Part shown: positions 1 through 12,155 of the stretch, piece after piece
Position numbering within the stretch: the first letter of the stretch is position 1
Layout of the letters: each line of letters opens with the position of its first letter
Origin: Chamaea fasciata
Taxonomy: Eukaryota; Chordata; Aves; Passeriformes; Sylviidae
NCBI GenBank assembly: GCA_029207755.1
Contig: JARCOQ010000005.1
Location: 43,983,621 to 44,047,620, forward strand
Length of the DNA stretch: 64,000 bases
Direction: 5' to 3'
Made by a program: the position numbers and the translations under genes
Notes under the pieces: model-generated
What the model was told of the DNA's origin: nothing
The model's input: the letters and a program-made list of their open reading frames with translations, nothing else
Databases searched by the model: none

Positions 1-3000
1 GCTGTTGCTACTTCTAGGTGGACTGAGGGCAGTCAAAAGCCAAAGTAAAAAGCATCTTAATAAAACAGTACTGCAACCAGTGTGTATTGAACTCTTATCC
101 AGTGTATACTTTTATGAAATGCATTTTAAGAGACAAAATTTCAAAAGCAAGTATCTAACAGGGATTTGGGGTTTTTTTGTTTCCCCAATTTTCTCATTTT
201 CCCTCTCTTTCCTGAATATACTGTATTATTTAGGTATCTTACAAGATAGACAGTGTTGTCCCTCAATTTAAATACTGGCAAAGGAGCATTAGAAAAAGTG
301 ACAAGACTATCATTCATGCGAAAGGGTCACACTAGTGGCTTGTTACTTCATTTTCATGACAAAGATTGCACATGACATTTGATACCCAACATCTTTCAAG
401 AAATATAGTGAAGTGCTCCACCATTTTGACCTTTTCTTGGGTCTTTATTTCTGATTGGCTCATCCATTCCTCTCTTTCCCAGGCATTACGGCCCTATCAA
501 TCAAGGAAATAGAGATTAGAGTCCACTCTGAAACAATGTGTGTTTAAAGGAGGAACCATTAGGCCCCACATCTTCTGCAGTTTAAAGCTGTTATAAATAG
601 GTCACTGGAAAATGCTTCCTTTTAACTTTTCTTCTCTAGCCCATTGCAAGAAATTATACAATTATATAAATAATAAAGTCTTCAGAATTGGCAGATATAC
701 TGTGTCCACAGCACCTAACAACATCTCTAGGCAACAGGTTTGCATGAGGAATGGATTTGGCATGACTAAACCAAGAATGCTCACTGAGGGGTAGCGGTTT
801 TTGTTCATTTCCTGATCAACCTTTGTGCTACAGCAGATTTCTTTCTCTTTTGTTCTCATTCCCTTTCTGCCCTCTCTGTGTATATTTTGGGGGGAGGGCA
901 GGCAAAATTGAAACACTTTGACAATACCTACCTGTAAAAAGTATTGATTAGTAACACCTAGTTCTTTGGTGGCAGTTTTCAACTGGACGTCTCAAAGCAT
1001 TTCCCAGAAGTGACAAGGGGTATTTTTAGGAATTCCGTGTTTGATCCTGAGTCCACAGTGGAGCCAGGAATGGAATACAATGTTCCCCATTTCCCATGCT
1101 GAGTGCCATTCCCTAGGAACCAAAATCATTACTGAAATTGCACTGATAAAAACATGCATTTGGGTTTGTAGGAAGGTAACAAGAAACAATGAGGAACACC
1201 AGAGGACCACCTGCTCCTCCTTTATTCACTGTTGCTGTATTTCCTCACAAAAGAAACAGTGAGTTGTAAACTGCAATTCACAGCAATGACAAATAGATCA
1301 ACGGGTTTATGATCACCAGTGGCTGGCATCAGCTCTGTATTGTGCTCTGTGGTGACCAAATCTTTAGCCACAACACTGAAGATATAGTGAAGTACCACTG
1401 AAGTTGTCAGAAGTCAGTGCTCTGTTCAAGCAGCTCAGCAAACAAATTGGATTATGTTCATACAGAGGAGGAGAGGAGCATAAAGATAGGAAAAGGACAA
1501 ATAAGAACTTCGGGGAAGGGATTTTCAAAAATGCACAGACAGCTATAAAGAGAGTCTGACAGCAAAACATCAATCTGAAATAGGGGGGAAAAAAGAAACC
1601 CCCGGTTTTTCATCATTGCCTACGCAGAGTCAGCAGCATGTACACGCCATGAATACAACCTTGCAGTGAGGGATGTATTTGTTCTGTAATATAGTCATCT
1701 ATTACATGTTGGACTCAGCACCTCAGGAGGTTTAGGGAAGCACAGTAAGCTGTATGAGCAGACTGTGATGTTGCATGAGAAGCAGCCACAGTTACAGTGA
1801 GGGCAGGACCAAGAGAGTGAAGGGGGAGGTCTCTTCTGCACTCCCTCACTTGTTCAGTCTTTGCCAGTCTGGTAGCACGAGAGTCATTGGCTCTTCCAGA
1901 AAATGCCAATACTGTTTATTGTGTCTGTTTTCCGTCTGAGTTAGGGTGAAGGTTGCCTAAGAATTACTTTTAAAACTTGAACTTTACTAGAAATCTTGTT
2001 CTTCAAAACCAATCTCTTTATGGAAACTTGTTCGCTTGCATTAAATTTTCAGCAGGAAACATTTTTGGAGTTCAGATTGTTGAGGGTTCAAGAGTTTCGA
2101 GAGTTCAACAGCCAAAATACTCTGCACGGGGTACTCAGCTGAGATTTTGGAGGTTTCAGCTCAAGCATGTTTGCCCGGTCCAGAAATAGAATCTTTAAGT
2201 TAAATTACGGGGTACAGGCTAATCCTTGCTGATGTGTTGTCTTCCCCTTACCCTTCTCCACCAAAAAATAAACAGACAAAGTCCAAAAAATCCAATCCAA
2301 AATAATTCTTCAAAATATTTATATACCTTACTCTCCATTGGTTTCAGTGCTACAATATGGCAGGTTTTGCTGCTGGATTTCCACAGCCATTAAGGGAACA
2401 TTTTTGTGCACATTTTATGCACAGAACAAATGTTCTTGTTGCTCGCTCACTTCTCAAGTTGATGGCAGATATCACCTGAAATTCCAAAAATCATCACAGC
2501 CTTCAACACACAATATTTTCTATCTTCTCTCTTCCTGCTTTACATCCAAGAGCTATCTTTTTATTAATATATTGCATACTGTTCCCCAGGTCCTGTAGTC
2601 CCTTCAAAACTAAAAAAAATTAATCAGAAGAGATGTTAAAACTTTTTTTGCCCTTAGAAACAGCCTGTCCTTTTCTTTTTCCATTAAAATACTGTTCAAG
2701 AAATGATTTAACTTTGTTTCCTGAGGAGTATTTATTTTTTCATTGTTGCTTTTATATTTTTGTGTTTCTGTTTGGTTGAGTTGTCTGCTGTAGGCGGCTT
2801 TCAGACTATTTTTTTCAGAATGAGTAAACAGAGTAATCAATGTTGTGAGTGACAATCTCGTCATGAAAAGTTTTTCTCCAAAGAAGGTTTATGCATCCTT
2901 CACTAGATAGGGGGCTTAGTCTAACAGTGAGATGCAAGCTTAACCAAACTTTAGTTAAAAATTCAGGTAATTGTTTCATCTTGAGTGCCAGAGATCCTGG

Positions 3001-3477
3001 AGAAGTGTCCTGGGCAGGCCAAAGGTTTGGCAGAGCAGCCACATGCCTACCCATCCCTGGAGCAGGGACAGGGGGAGCCTTCCCCAAAACACCACACAGG
3101 AATAGATGCTGAACTCTTCCCTGCAACTCCCACAGCCAAGGATAGAGGCTTTATGGGCTCTAAGGTGATGGCCTGTGTAATGCACAGGTCCTTGCAGCAT
3201 ATTTTATTTTTCTTAGTTTGGGTTTTGTTTTTTTAGGGCTTGTTTTGTATTTTTTTTAACTGCAACATAATTTATGTGAAACACTCTGGGACTTGCAGCA
3301 TGCAGCCTGCAGGCTCATGCCTGAGAACGCACCTAAGCATAAATTATCACACAATAATTCAAGCCCTGTCTGGTCTTATTGCTTAATAAAATTAACTCTG
3401 TGATATGAACCAAAATGTCTTGAAATGAAATTGCACTTTTCCAAAACTTCAACCAAAAGAGAAATAACACAAATCAC
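1..3477. other. Non-coding stretch, no gene recognised
   Basis: No recognisable protein or RNA gene. Small open frames occur on both strands (longest about 106 codons, at 662-982 on the minus strand) but none has a domain, a coding-like composition or an obvious partner exon. The segment at about 2980-3130 is locally GC-richer, so open frames overlap on both strands there; that is a composition effect rather than a sign of coding. Confidence 0.6.
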
Positions 3478-3508
<31 letters not shown>

Positions 3509-3532
3509 AAAAAAAAAAAAAAAAAAAAAAAA
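3478..3532. repeat. (CAA)n microsatellite running into poly-A
   Basis: About ten CAA units (3478-3507) pass directly into 26 consecutive A residues. A trinucleotide repeat joined to a homopolymer usually arises by slippage in an A-rich tract, sometimes from the tail of a retrocopy. I see no recognisable retrocopied body upstream. Confidence 0.95.
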
Positions 3533-5889
3533 GTTTTTATGAGTGAGGTAAATATAACTCTGTAACTCTGTTTCATCTCAAGACTTTCTTTTTCCTTTTT
3601 TCTGAAAGCCAGCAACTTAGATGCTTTTGTTCTGCAAGTAATGTGAGAAGCTTTTTAATACATATTCTGGTTTCATCATTCAGAAGCAAAGCAAAACCAG
3701 AAAGTTGCATGTGTTCCTGGATTTTACCTTTAATGAAAAATATCTTTTCTACAGTATTTTGTAACATTGGCAGTAGAAGGAATAGTACAGTGTTCTGAAG
3801 AAAATACCTAGGAGACAGGAACTTCTCTGCCACCCTCTTTTTAAAAAGTTCCCAAAATTAAAGTGGTGCAGGAGTTCCTCAGTGCTGTCTTGGTGACAAA
3901 CCAGGGGGTCTTTGCTCCTCTTAAGTTAAAATGTGTACAAATACACACCGGCACATAAGGAGGCTCTGAGCCTGTGCTGACAAGGAGTGTGAGGAAGACT
4001 GTCTGAAGAGGCAGAGCCATGCAATATCAGTTAGATTGACAGGAAGGCTTGAGAATTAAAGGTAGTAAAGCACTTGTGACAGGCAGCTTATTTGCTCTTT
4101 TATGTCTGCAGGAATGTGGAAAATCTGGCCTTTTACTGGAGAAGTTAACCTCTGACAGGGTCCAAGTATACAGCCATCTTCAGCTCAAGAAATTGTATTG
4201 CCTGCACAAAGACATAGATCAAGCAAACAGTTTTTCATATGTATAACTTGCAACTAAAGTTACAGAAATGCATTTTTATATCACTTCAATGGAAAAGATA
4301 CATTTAATTCCTAGGCTAAAGCTCCAAACCCATGTTCATAATTTTGGGTGTTTTTATTTCTTGACTGGAACTATCCTCTTTCTCGCCAGATAAACAGTGA
4401 TTACAGCGCTCATACCAACTCATGCCAAGACAGGAAGATTGTTTTAAACAATCTATGTCATGTTTAATACACTAAGCCTATGAGTGGTGCCATGGAGTTT
4501 ATGTTGCAAATGCACAAAATCTGCTTACAATAAAAAGTCTGAGTCTGAAAGCAGACATTTATTAAGGTAGCCCTAAGGAACCACAACATGGTAACTACTG
4601 AGAAACACAACACAAAAAAATAAATAGATGTCTAGAAGTGCTACTGAGTGGAAAAAAAACCCAAGGTTGTCCTTTTGTCAACCTTCTTCATGCACAGAAA
4701 AAAGTGCATTTGAATCAGAATCAAAGACAGAGAAACTGCTGGGTCTGCTCTCTACATGCCTTTGAACCGGCCTAAGCATGCCTCAGTCTAGCTGGGAGAC
4801 GTGCACATACTAGCTTGAGGATTTCACAATTATGAAAACTAAGGAGCCTTTAGTTTGTGTGTTCTGTTTAGTTAAATGTAGCACCATACATAACTTGTGA
4901 AAAAGGGTTTTGAACAAATCTTCATGTAGTTTTCAAAAGCAAGATGAAGAAACACTGACTGGTTCATCTTTCCAGTCAAGAGACTACGAAAGCAAACAAC
5001 TTCTAGGTGCTACTTTTTAAATGGGATCTTTTCAGTGTAAATTCTACAAGAACTTCCTGTGGGCTTCCAATAGTTCCCTAGAGAGCAAAAACTACATCCA
5101 CTAGGATGTCTTGGTCACCATTTTTGGGAGATGCCATGTTACAATTATTAGTATCCACCCTCATGTATGGAGACAGAGGAGCCACAGGACGGTCAGTGTA
5201 ACTATGCAATACAAAATGGAAATAATATGCTAATACAAAACAGAAATAAAGGCATAATTTCCACAATGGAGAAGAGTCCAATGTGACTAGCTTGGAAAAA
5301 GTCAAAAACCTTGAACAGAATGAAGAAAAGAATTAGGTCACTGAGTCTGAGCCAGGAAAAAAAAATACACAAGAGGAAATTAGAACAGCAGAAGTATTTC
5401 ATATTAGCTCATCCAAAGATTTAACATGCATGGGCAGCATTATGTTCTGTCTTCTGGAAAGCTATTATGGGCAGGAAAGATTGTTAGGAATTTCTATGCC
5501 ATGTCCACAATGTAACCAGTCCTACCCAACAAATTACATATGTGGCAGTATACATATGATATGAGATAGTCTTTAAGCCTGAAAGCTGAATACTGAACTC
5601 ACCCTAATGAGAAACAGCACAAAGCCTGCTTGTTAACCCTTTCAATACTGTACATTACACACAACCATCAAGATTGAAAATAAATACCCAACATTGTTAT
5701 TCTCCTCATTGCACATGTGGAAATTTAATTATGTTAACATCTTAACATCTTAACACAATAAAATCACTGCCTCAGATGCTGGAAAGAAATTACTGTTGTT
5801 TCCAAGGAAATTTAATTTTTTTTTTTTTTAGACGATGGATACAGTGTAGGACATGATAAGTAACAGCTTGTAGAAACCTTTCCCTGGTG
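3533..5889. other. Non-coding stretch, no gene recognised
   Basis: Unique AT-rich sequence without a supported gene. It contains a small tandem repeat of the 9-bp unit TTAACATCT at 5734-5756 (about 2.5 copies) and a 14-residue T run at 5816-5829. The minus-strand open frames near 5078-5402 (75 and 66 codons, overlapping) have low-complexity hydrophobic translations and no splice context that I would trust. Confidence 0.55.
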
Positions 5890-6997
5890 CATGAAGGGTA
5901 TTAAATGATTGGAAACAATCTGCACAGAATTACCAAAGGAAAATTGTGTTTGTTCAGCCTGATTACCACCTGTGATGAAATACTTGATAAGGGGAGAACA
6001 GTAAATTTACCTTGATTTCCATAAGGCTTTGGAAATATTCCTTCACAGTGGCCTCATCTGAGGAGAGGTGACAAGATAGGTGGACACAAGGTTGGTGGGA
6101 AGAACTGCTGGACTTTTGTGCTTGAAGAGTGCAAAGTACAGCTGGGGGCCAGTTATGAGTATGTTCTGTGATTCAGTTCTGGGGCAGTATATCTAACAGC
6201 AACCTGAGTGATGTCAAGAAAGGCACCCTCATGGATGGCACCAAACTGGAGGAAGCTGCTGACATGCTAGAAGGCAGGGTCTGAAACCAAAGTCAGGAGA
6301 AATGAACCAGGTGTATGAACCAGATTCTGAATAAAGGCAAGCACAAAGTCCACCTAAGATGGATTAACATCATGCAGCAACAGAGGCTGGGACCTGTCTG
6401 GTTAGATAGCAGCTCCACAGAAAATATTCTGGAGAATCACGGCGGACAAGTTGAATGTGAATGAGTGGATTATTATTAGTGCAGCAGGAAGACAAACAAG
6501 AAGTCAAAGTCAGTGGTTTTTTCCTTTTACTTATCACTTAAGAGCTCATTTCTGGAATATTCTGTATGGTTTGGGACCCTTTCACACAAGACAAACCAGA
6601 GAGGGTTCTCTGGAGGGCCAAAGGGAGAATAATGGCTCTAAAGCATAGAAGAGAGAAGTTAAAGGAACTGGAATTATTTAGCTAGAGAAAAAAGGCATAA
6701 AGAGGACTGTCCTCCACTGCCTAAAAGGGATCATAGAGGTCAATTCTCAGAGGTGCACAGTATAAGGACAAAATGCAGTAAATAATCACACACTTCAGAA
6801 AAAGACATTTCAATGAGGATAGTGGAGCACTGGATAAGGGGCCCTGAGAATAGCAGGTTCTCCTGTCTTTGAGGTCCAAAGTACTCACTTGTACAAGGCC
6901 CTGAGCAAGCTGACCTAACTTAGGAAGTTGGCCCTGCCCTGAGTGGGGAGATGGACTAGGGGACTACCTTCCGACATAAATTTTTCTGTGGCTTTAT
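5890..6997 (+). mobile_element. CR1-type LINE, decayed 3' portion
   Basis: A non-LTR retrotransposon remnant in forward orientation. The left part matches the reverse transcriptase-coding region of CR1 at the DNA level, for example around 5960-6060 (GATAAGGGGAGAACAGT, then TACCTTGATTTCCATAAGGC). Further on are the CR1-like stretches GATGGCACCAAACTGGAGG near 6235 and GGTTAGATAGCAGCTCCACAG near 6400. The right end at about 6970-6997 shows a degraded form of the CR1 3' repeat (TTCTGTGGCTTTATGAT). No frame stays open, so the copy is dead. It is more diverged than the copy at 42 kb, and the left boundary is approximate. Recognition is from memory of avian CR1; an alignment to a repeat library would settle the subfamily. 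Confidence 0.85.
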
Positions 6998-9855
6998 GAT
7001 ACAAAATACTATGTGCCTAAAAAACCTAAAGCCTGTATCACACACAAACTCAGCCTCACCACCACAGTGTTCGGTTTATGTCCCAGCAGAAAAACTCTTC
7101 TCACAACTAGTATCTTGTGATTATGGAAATGCCCATGCTTTTGGAAAAAGCAACACCTATGAAGTGGTTGTAGCACTTCAAAGGCACTTTGAATTCACAA
7201 ATCTTATCTTGCAGGAGATATTCTAACCCCTGAGCAACTCACCTCAGTTCAAGAGACCTGCTCTGTAATTCATTTTCTGATGCCTCTGTTGAAATAAGCC
7301 AACATACAAGAAAGCATCTAAGAATTGTACAGGCAAGAGAACAAGCAAGTAGGGACTGACTCTATGGTCAATTGATTAGAGGCACTGAAGTAAGTGAGAA
7401 AAGGACTGGTGACAATTAGAAAAGTGTGAGATGAGAAGGTGTCTGCTCTCCTGCACATTCATGTGTTTTATATATGAGAATCATCAATTAAATTATCCAG
7501 GGAAAACAGAAAAACACCTACATCTTCCCTTCCAGCTGAGATAGTTTTTGCATCTGCTTGCCAGTCAATAACAAGGGAAAGAAATAGAAAGAAAGTGAGA
7601 ATTTAGGCTGAAGACACAGGAGAATTGAATTTTGTCCCTTTTTCAGCCATAGACTATTGATTTGATACAAGGTCTGTCCCTCAAATCAACATTTCTCAGG
7701 CAGTGACCTGTAGCAGGAGTCCTTTGCTTGACACCCTGAGATCTAGTACAGAGAGCACTGGTCCATTTCCAAGTGTAACTGGAGCCAGTGTGAGCTGTGT
7801 TGTGAATACAGGCTGCAGCAATTTAGTGCTCCCAGGACCATTCCCTGACCAACTGCATGGAGTGCATCTGTCCATCCTCAGCTTCCAAAAGAGCATGGAC
7901 CTCTCCACAGTTTCTGCTGGGACTAGTTCCCGGCCTAGCTTGACGCCTGTGGTCAGGAATTGCCAGAGGAATTGGTATGAGCCAAAACTATGTCAGGAAC
8001 TGTTTTAAGAATTCAGAACAGGGTTCGAGTGATCACCAGAGCATAAGGCTTACAGCTACACATGGAAAAATAAGAAAAAGAAAAATACTGAATAAAGGTT
8101 GTGACGCAAATGCTTTCCTCCTCAGTTAGTAAACATGCCTTTCCTCTGCCACGCTTCCAAGTTAGGCCTTCAAATCTTCCCTCTTTCTTTTCTGAGATGT
8201 TTAGTAGGTGTGTGAGGTAAGACCTCTGTGCATTAGTGATCAAAATCACTACGATACACCATTAATCCTCCTGCCTTTCTTTATCTGTTGCAGCATTTTA
8301 AATTTCTATTTCAAGCTCTTTGTGCAAGGACTCACTTCACCTCATATTTTAGAGCATGAAATCCAGTCAGGACCCAACCAAGGCTAGAACTGCTTTATAA
8401 TGAAGATTGTCAAAAGTGATAACATTTTTTAACAACTGTGTGGGTTTTTAAGAAAAACGTCTTGTTTCAAATTATCCCATTCTTCAATTTACACTTGGTT
8501 TTGTTTCTTAGTTCATTAAGTCTGTCTTCTATATTCTTAATGTTTATTTAGATTATCAAACGGGAAAAAATTTTGCAGTTCCCTAGTTCAAGGGATCTAG
8601 GACTAGATAGTGATTGAAGTATCTCTGAGATGTCTTTAATTTGTACAATTTTAGTAACAATTCCTATGAAGCCAAAGGAGACATCCAGAAACACCAGCTT
8701 ATCGGCATCAGACTAACAGGTCTCAAACCTTTACGCTGCTTCCCAGTTTTCCCATAATATATTCTTCTTGGAGCTGGCACAGGCCCTGGTACAATGGACT
8801 ACTTCGTGCCTGTGTATGGCTCCTTTGTGCTAACCTGCAGTGAGAAAGCTGGTAGGACACACATGTGTTGAATAAAGGGCTATCATTTATTTCTCTGTAA
8901 AAGCCACATTTGACTGTAACTGTAGACCTATTGCAACTCAGACACTGAGCATCCTTGCTTCAGCTCCACACTTTCACATACCAACTAGGAAGCCTGAGAG
9001 ACCCAGTACACATGTCCCCAATGTTTCCTGCACCACAATGGTTGTGCATTTTCTCCTCAGTCAGAAATGTCCCACTCTGAAAGAAGAATATTTTATGTGA
9101 ATGACATAATGGAAAACCTTTTTGTCATTAAAAAATGCCAAATTTTTGACAAAAGGAATTTTCAAAAGTGGTTTGGGAAAAAGTCTCAACTATCAGACTG
9201 CCAGCTGCTGTGAAACCAGCCGAGGTTTGAGCTAAAGTAGCTGGGGAACCATCAGTTCAGAATCAGGAATGTGTCAGCCTCAGAAATTGGGCATATCCGG
9301 GAGCCTTGAGAAGTAGAAGCCAGGCAGCTCAGGAGACCTAGCTGGCAGAAAGCTTTGGCTTCCTTATTGTCAACATTTTTTTTCAGTAAAAAACACCTTT
9401 CAGCATGTTTTTGACACAATCTAATCCTCATAAACCCACCAGAAACACAACTAAGTCACCCTAACTGTGCCAGATCTGAACATCAGTTGGAAGATGCTGT
9501 GAGAGAGGAAGGCTGGGGGAGCTGCTGTGTCTCAAGGAAAGCAAAATATTGCCAATAGGTCTTAAGTGCTCTATGCTTTTTACAGTATTGCAGAGAAATC
9601 ACTTCTTAGTAGCAGATTTTTTTTTCACCAGGGACTAAAAGGACCAAAGTATAACAAAGTAGGATGACCTACTTGGTTCCATTTGGCAGCAAAGGCTAGG
9701 TACAACTGCACTCATATGGCAGGTGGCCTCTCTGCAGTTTGGGGTGTTCACAGCTCAGGGCAGAGATTAATGAAGGGGTGCACAAAAGATGAGCATTTGT
9801 AACTCTGTTCCAGTTAATGAGCTTGTGACTTTTTATGTCCATCTTTCCTTCACAG

Positions 9856-10091
9856 AAGCTCCCTTGTCAACCCAGCACACTGATTCAGAGCTGCTACAAA
9901 GTCAAAGCACTCCTTAACCCTATGAACAGTGTGTGCCTGAACCGTCTGACTGCAGGAGGATATTTTTTTCTCAGACTGTACAGAAGCCAAACCAGTTTTG
10001 TTGGAATCGAAGAGTCCAAACTTTGTTGTTACTGTAAATTGGCAAGAAGACAGATTGTCCATGGCACTGCTTCAGGACAGAAGTTTACCAG
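9856..10091 (+). other. Candidate internal exon (splice-bounded open segment)
   Basis: A 236-bp segment preceded by a pyrimidine-rich acceptor (CTTTCCTTCACAG, ending at 9855) and followed by a good donor (ACCAG|GTATGA, GT at 10092-10093). One frame, starting with AAG at 9856, is open across the whole segment, giving about 78 codons with two bases left over. It lies within the longest open frame of the window (9835-10272, 145 codons). The translation contains a cysteine-rich patch (KLCCYCKLARR) but no domain I recognise. Chance pairs of splice-like sites do occur in DNA of this length, so this may be spurious, or it may be a non-coding RNA exon. Confidence 0.2.
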
Positions 10092-11837
10092 GTATGACCA
10101 CAACTTGAGCAACTCCTTTAAGGCTCGAGCTCACATTCCTTCCATTTTGCTCTTCATCCTGCTTTCTCCTTTCTCCTTGGTCCCTGATTCTCCCCAGACA
10201 TTATCTAGTACCCCAAGAATCGGTCTTCATCTCAGACTGTCTCAGTTCTTTCTATGGTTGCTGCCTCTATGAATTCACTTTATCCCCCATTTTAAGCCAA
10301 GAGAAGGCCTGAAGCTCAAAAATCAATAGGGAAGTGCAAGAAAAGTAGCACAATCCAGACCTAGCCACAGGCAGCTCCTTTTATCTTCCTGAGATGAAAT
10401 GTTATTTCTGTAGAGAGTGCCTTTTCATTTGGAATCCATCTTTTCAATGATGAAATAACACTTCTAAAAGCACCGCATCAGAGAGGATGGTTCTTTGGGG
10501 ATACAGTGATAATAAGCAGCAAGTGACAGAGGATAATCTCAGCAAGCATTTAGTAAGGTAGGAAGCACAATACCTATTCAGCTTTTGATTGGGAAGAAAA
10601 TTTCAAACTGGGATTAAGCTGAATCTCTAGCATCCATGACATCTCTAAAAAAGGCAACCAGCTGCTGGGTCATAAAAGAGCTACCAGTGGAAATTCAGAG
10701 ACTCCAAAAGGCTCTGCACATTTTTCCTCCAGGAATACTAATCTTGGACAAAATATTAGTATGCAGTTAATTGTACTTATTTTCCTCAAGGTTAGTAGCT
10801 TTCCATTTCCATCTCCAAAGCAAGAAGATATTTATTCTTTGAATCAATGAGATCTCTCTCTTGGCCTTTCATATTTCTGAAAAATCCCATGACTCTAGTG
10901 AATCCACAGACTTAAATTCTTTGAATTAAGTGGCTTTGCCCCAAAGTGTGCATAATCCCCCAGTTGTCATTAACATGATGGGTCATATCAAGAACCTAAA
11001 ATTTTGGAAAACCAAAATTTCACTTTTCCCCCTTTCTTAAAGAGGAGTGCAGCTAAAAATAAAGGAATTTTAAAATGTTTTACTGTAAATAAGCAATTCT
11101 GCCTCAGCTGTCATCAAGCATTATGCCTAATTTCAGAGTTGCAGCACACCTGGATGACTTATGTTTCCTTTTAATTTCCTTGCAATTCCTGGAAAATAAT
11201 GTCTCATTATGTTCTGAAAAACAGTAGCATTTCTGTAAAAATGCCCCCAAAGTATCTAATCATCACAATGTTTTCCTTTTTTTTCTTCACTAGAAGGAAC
11301 AGACAGGCACAGAAGATATTTAGCTTTTAAAAGAACAGTTGGCATTCAAACTTTAAAGTGCTTCTATTATTTCAGCTAAGATGATTAATAGGAAACAACA
11401 GTTGCCTGGCATGTTGCATTTAAAACTGTACTATGGAACACATCCTGAATTACTGTGAAGCAAACAGTAGACAGGGAATATACGATTAAATACATTTCAG
11501 TCACGGAAAGAGGCGGTAAAATTTAAGACAGGTAGTCGTGTAAAGTTCAGATAATACTGGCATCATGGGAGCTGGTTGTAGGGTTGTGCTGTACATTATT
11601 ATGTAAGAGAGGCCTTCAGCTTCAAATGCACAGCAAATGGGGTACATTTAAAGGAGACACTGAAGGGAACTAGCTGCAGAAAATTAATGCCAGGCGAGCC
11701 CATTCTAAATACAACATGCCCAAACGCGTTGACTGAAAAACAATAAAGCTGAAAGTAGATATTCATTCATAGTGAATTCATGTTAAATTACATGGTTGCA
11801 CATGTGATCTCTACTCTCAGCCATCACACGCAGCCAT

Positions 11838-11860
11838 ACATACACTCACATACACACACA
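11838..11860. repeat. Imperfect CA-rich tract
   Basis: A short run of ACA/CACA units interrupted by T (ACATACACTCACATACAC and on). It is an imperfect CA microsatellite, about 260 bp left of the GT microsatellite at 12119. Confidence 0.7.
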
Positions 11861-12115
11861 GGGAGCCATGTGGTTCAAATGCATATGTAAAAACATGCCG
11901 CTCACTTTTCCCTCACCACACATGTTAAATAGGTCATAATAATGAAAGCACATACATGAGAAGGCACATGAACAGCTGTGTATGCCAGATATCCAACAAG
12001 CATAGGAGTGTGAAGATAAAGCACTAGTCTGCAGTACCACAAAACCAAATGAAAAGGCAAAGAAATTACACTTAGGAATTCACAATTTATCATTTGATAT
12101 TCCAGTCCCATAAAT

Positions 12116-12118
<3 letters not shown>

Positions 12119-12154
<36 letters not shown>
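12119..12154. repeat. (GT)18 microsatellite
   Basis: Eighteen uninterrupted GT dinucleotides. Such a long perfect array is likely to be length-polymorphic. Alternating purine-pyrimidine DNA of this kind can adopt Z-form. It forces an open frame of threonine/histidine repeats on the minus strand (11902-12165), which is an artefact. Confidence 0.97.

Positions 12155-12155
<1 letters not shown>

Larger units (their letters stand above)
6998..12118. other. Mostly unique non-coding stretch
   Basis: No complete gene. Described separately are a splice-bounded open segment (9856-10091) and a CA-rich tract (11838-11860). The stretch 11020-11290 is AT-rich and non-repetitive and could be conserved non-coding DNA, but nothing in the sequence alone proves it. 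The open frame at 7703-8008 (101 codons) has no recognisable domain and overlaps an antisense frame. Confidence 0.5.
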
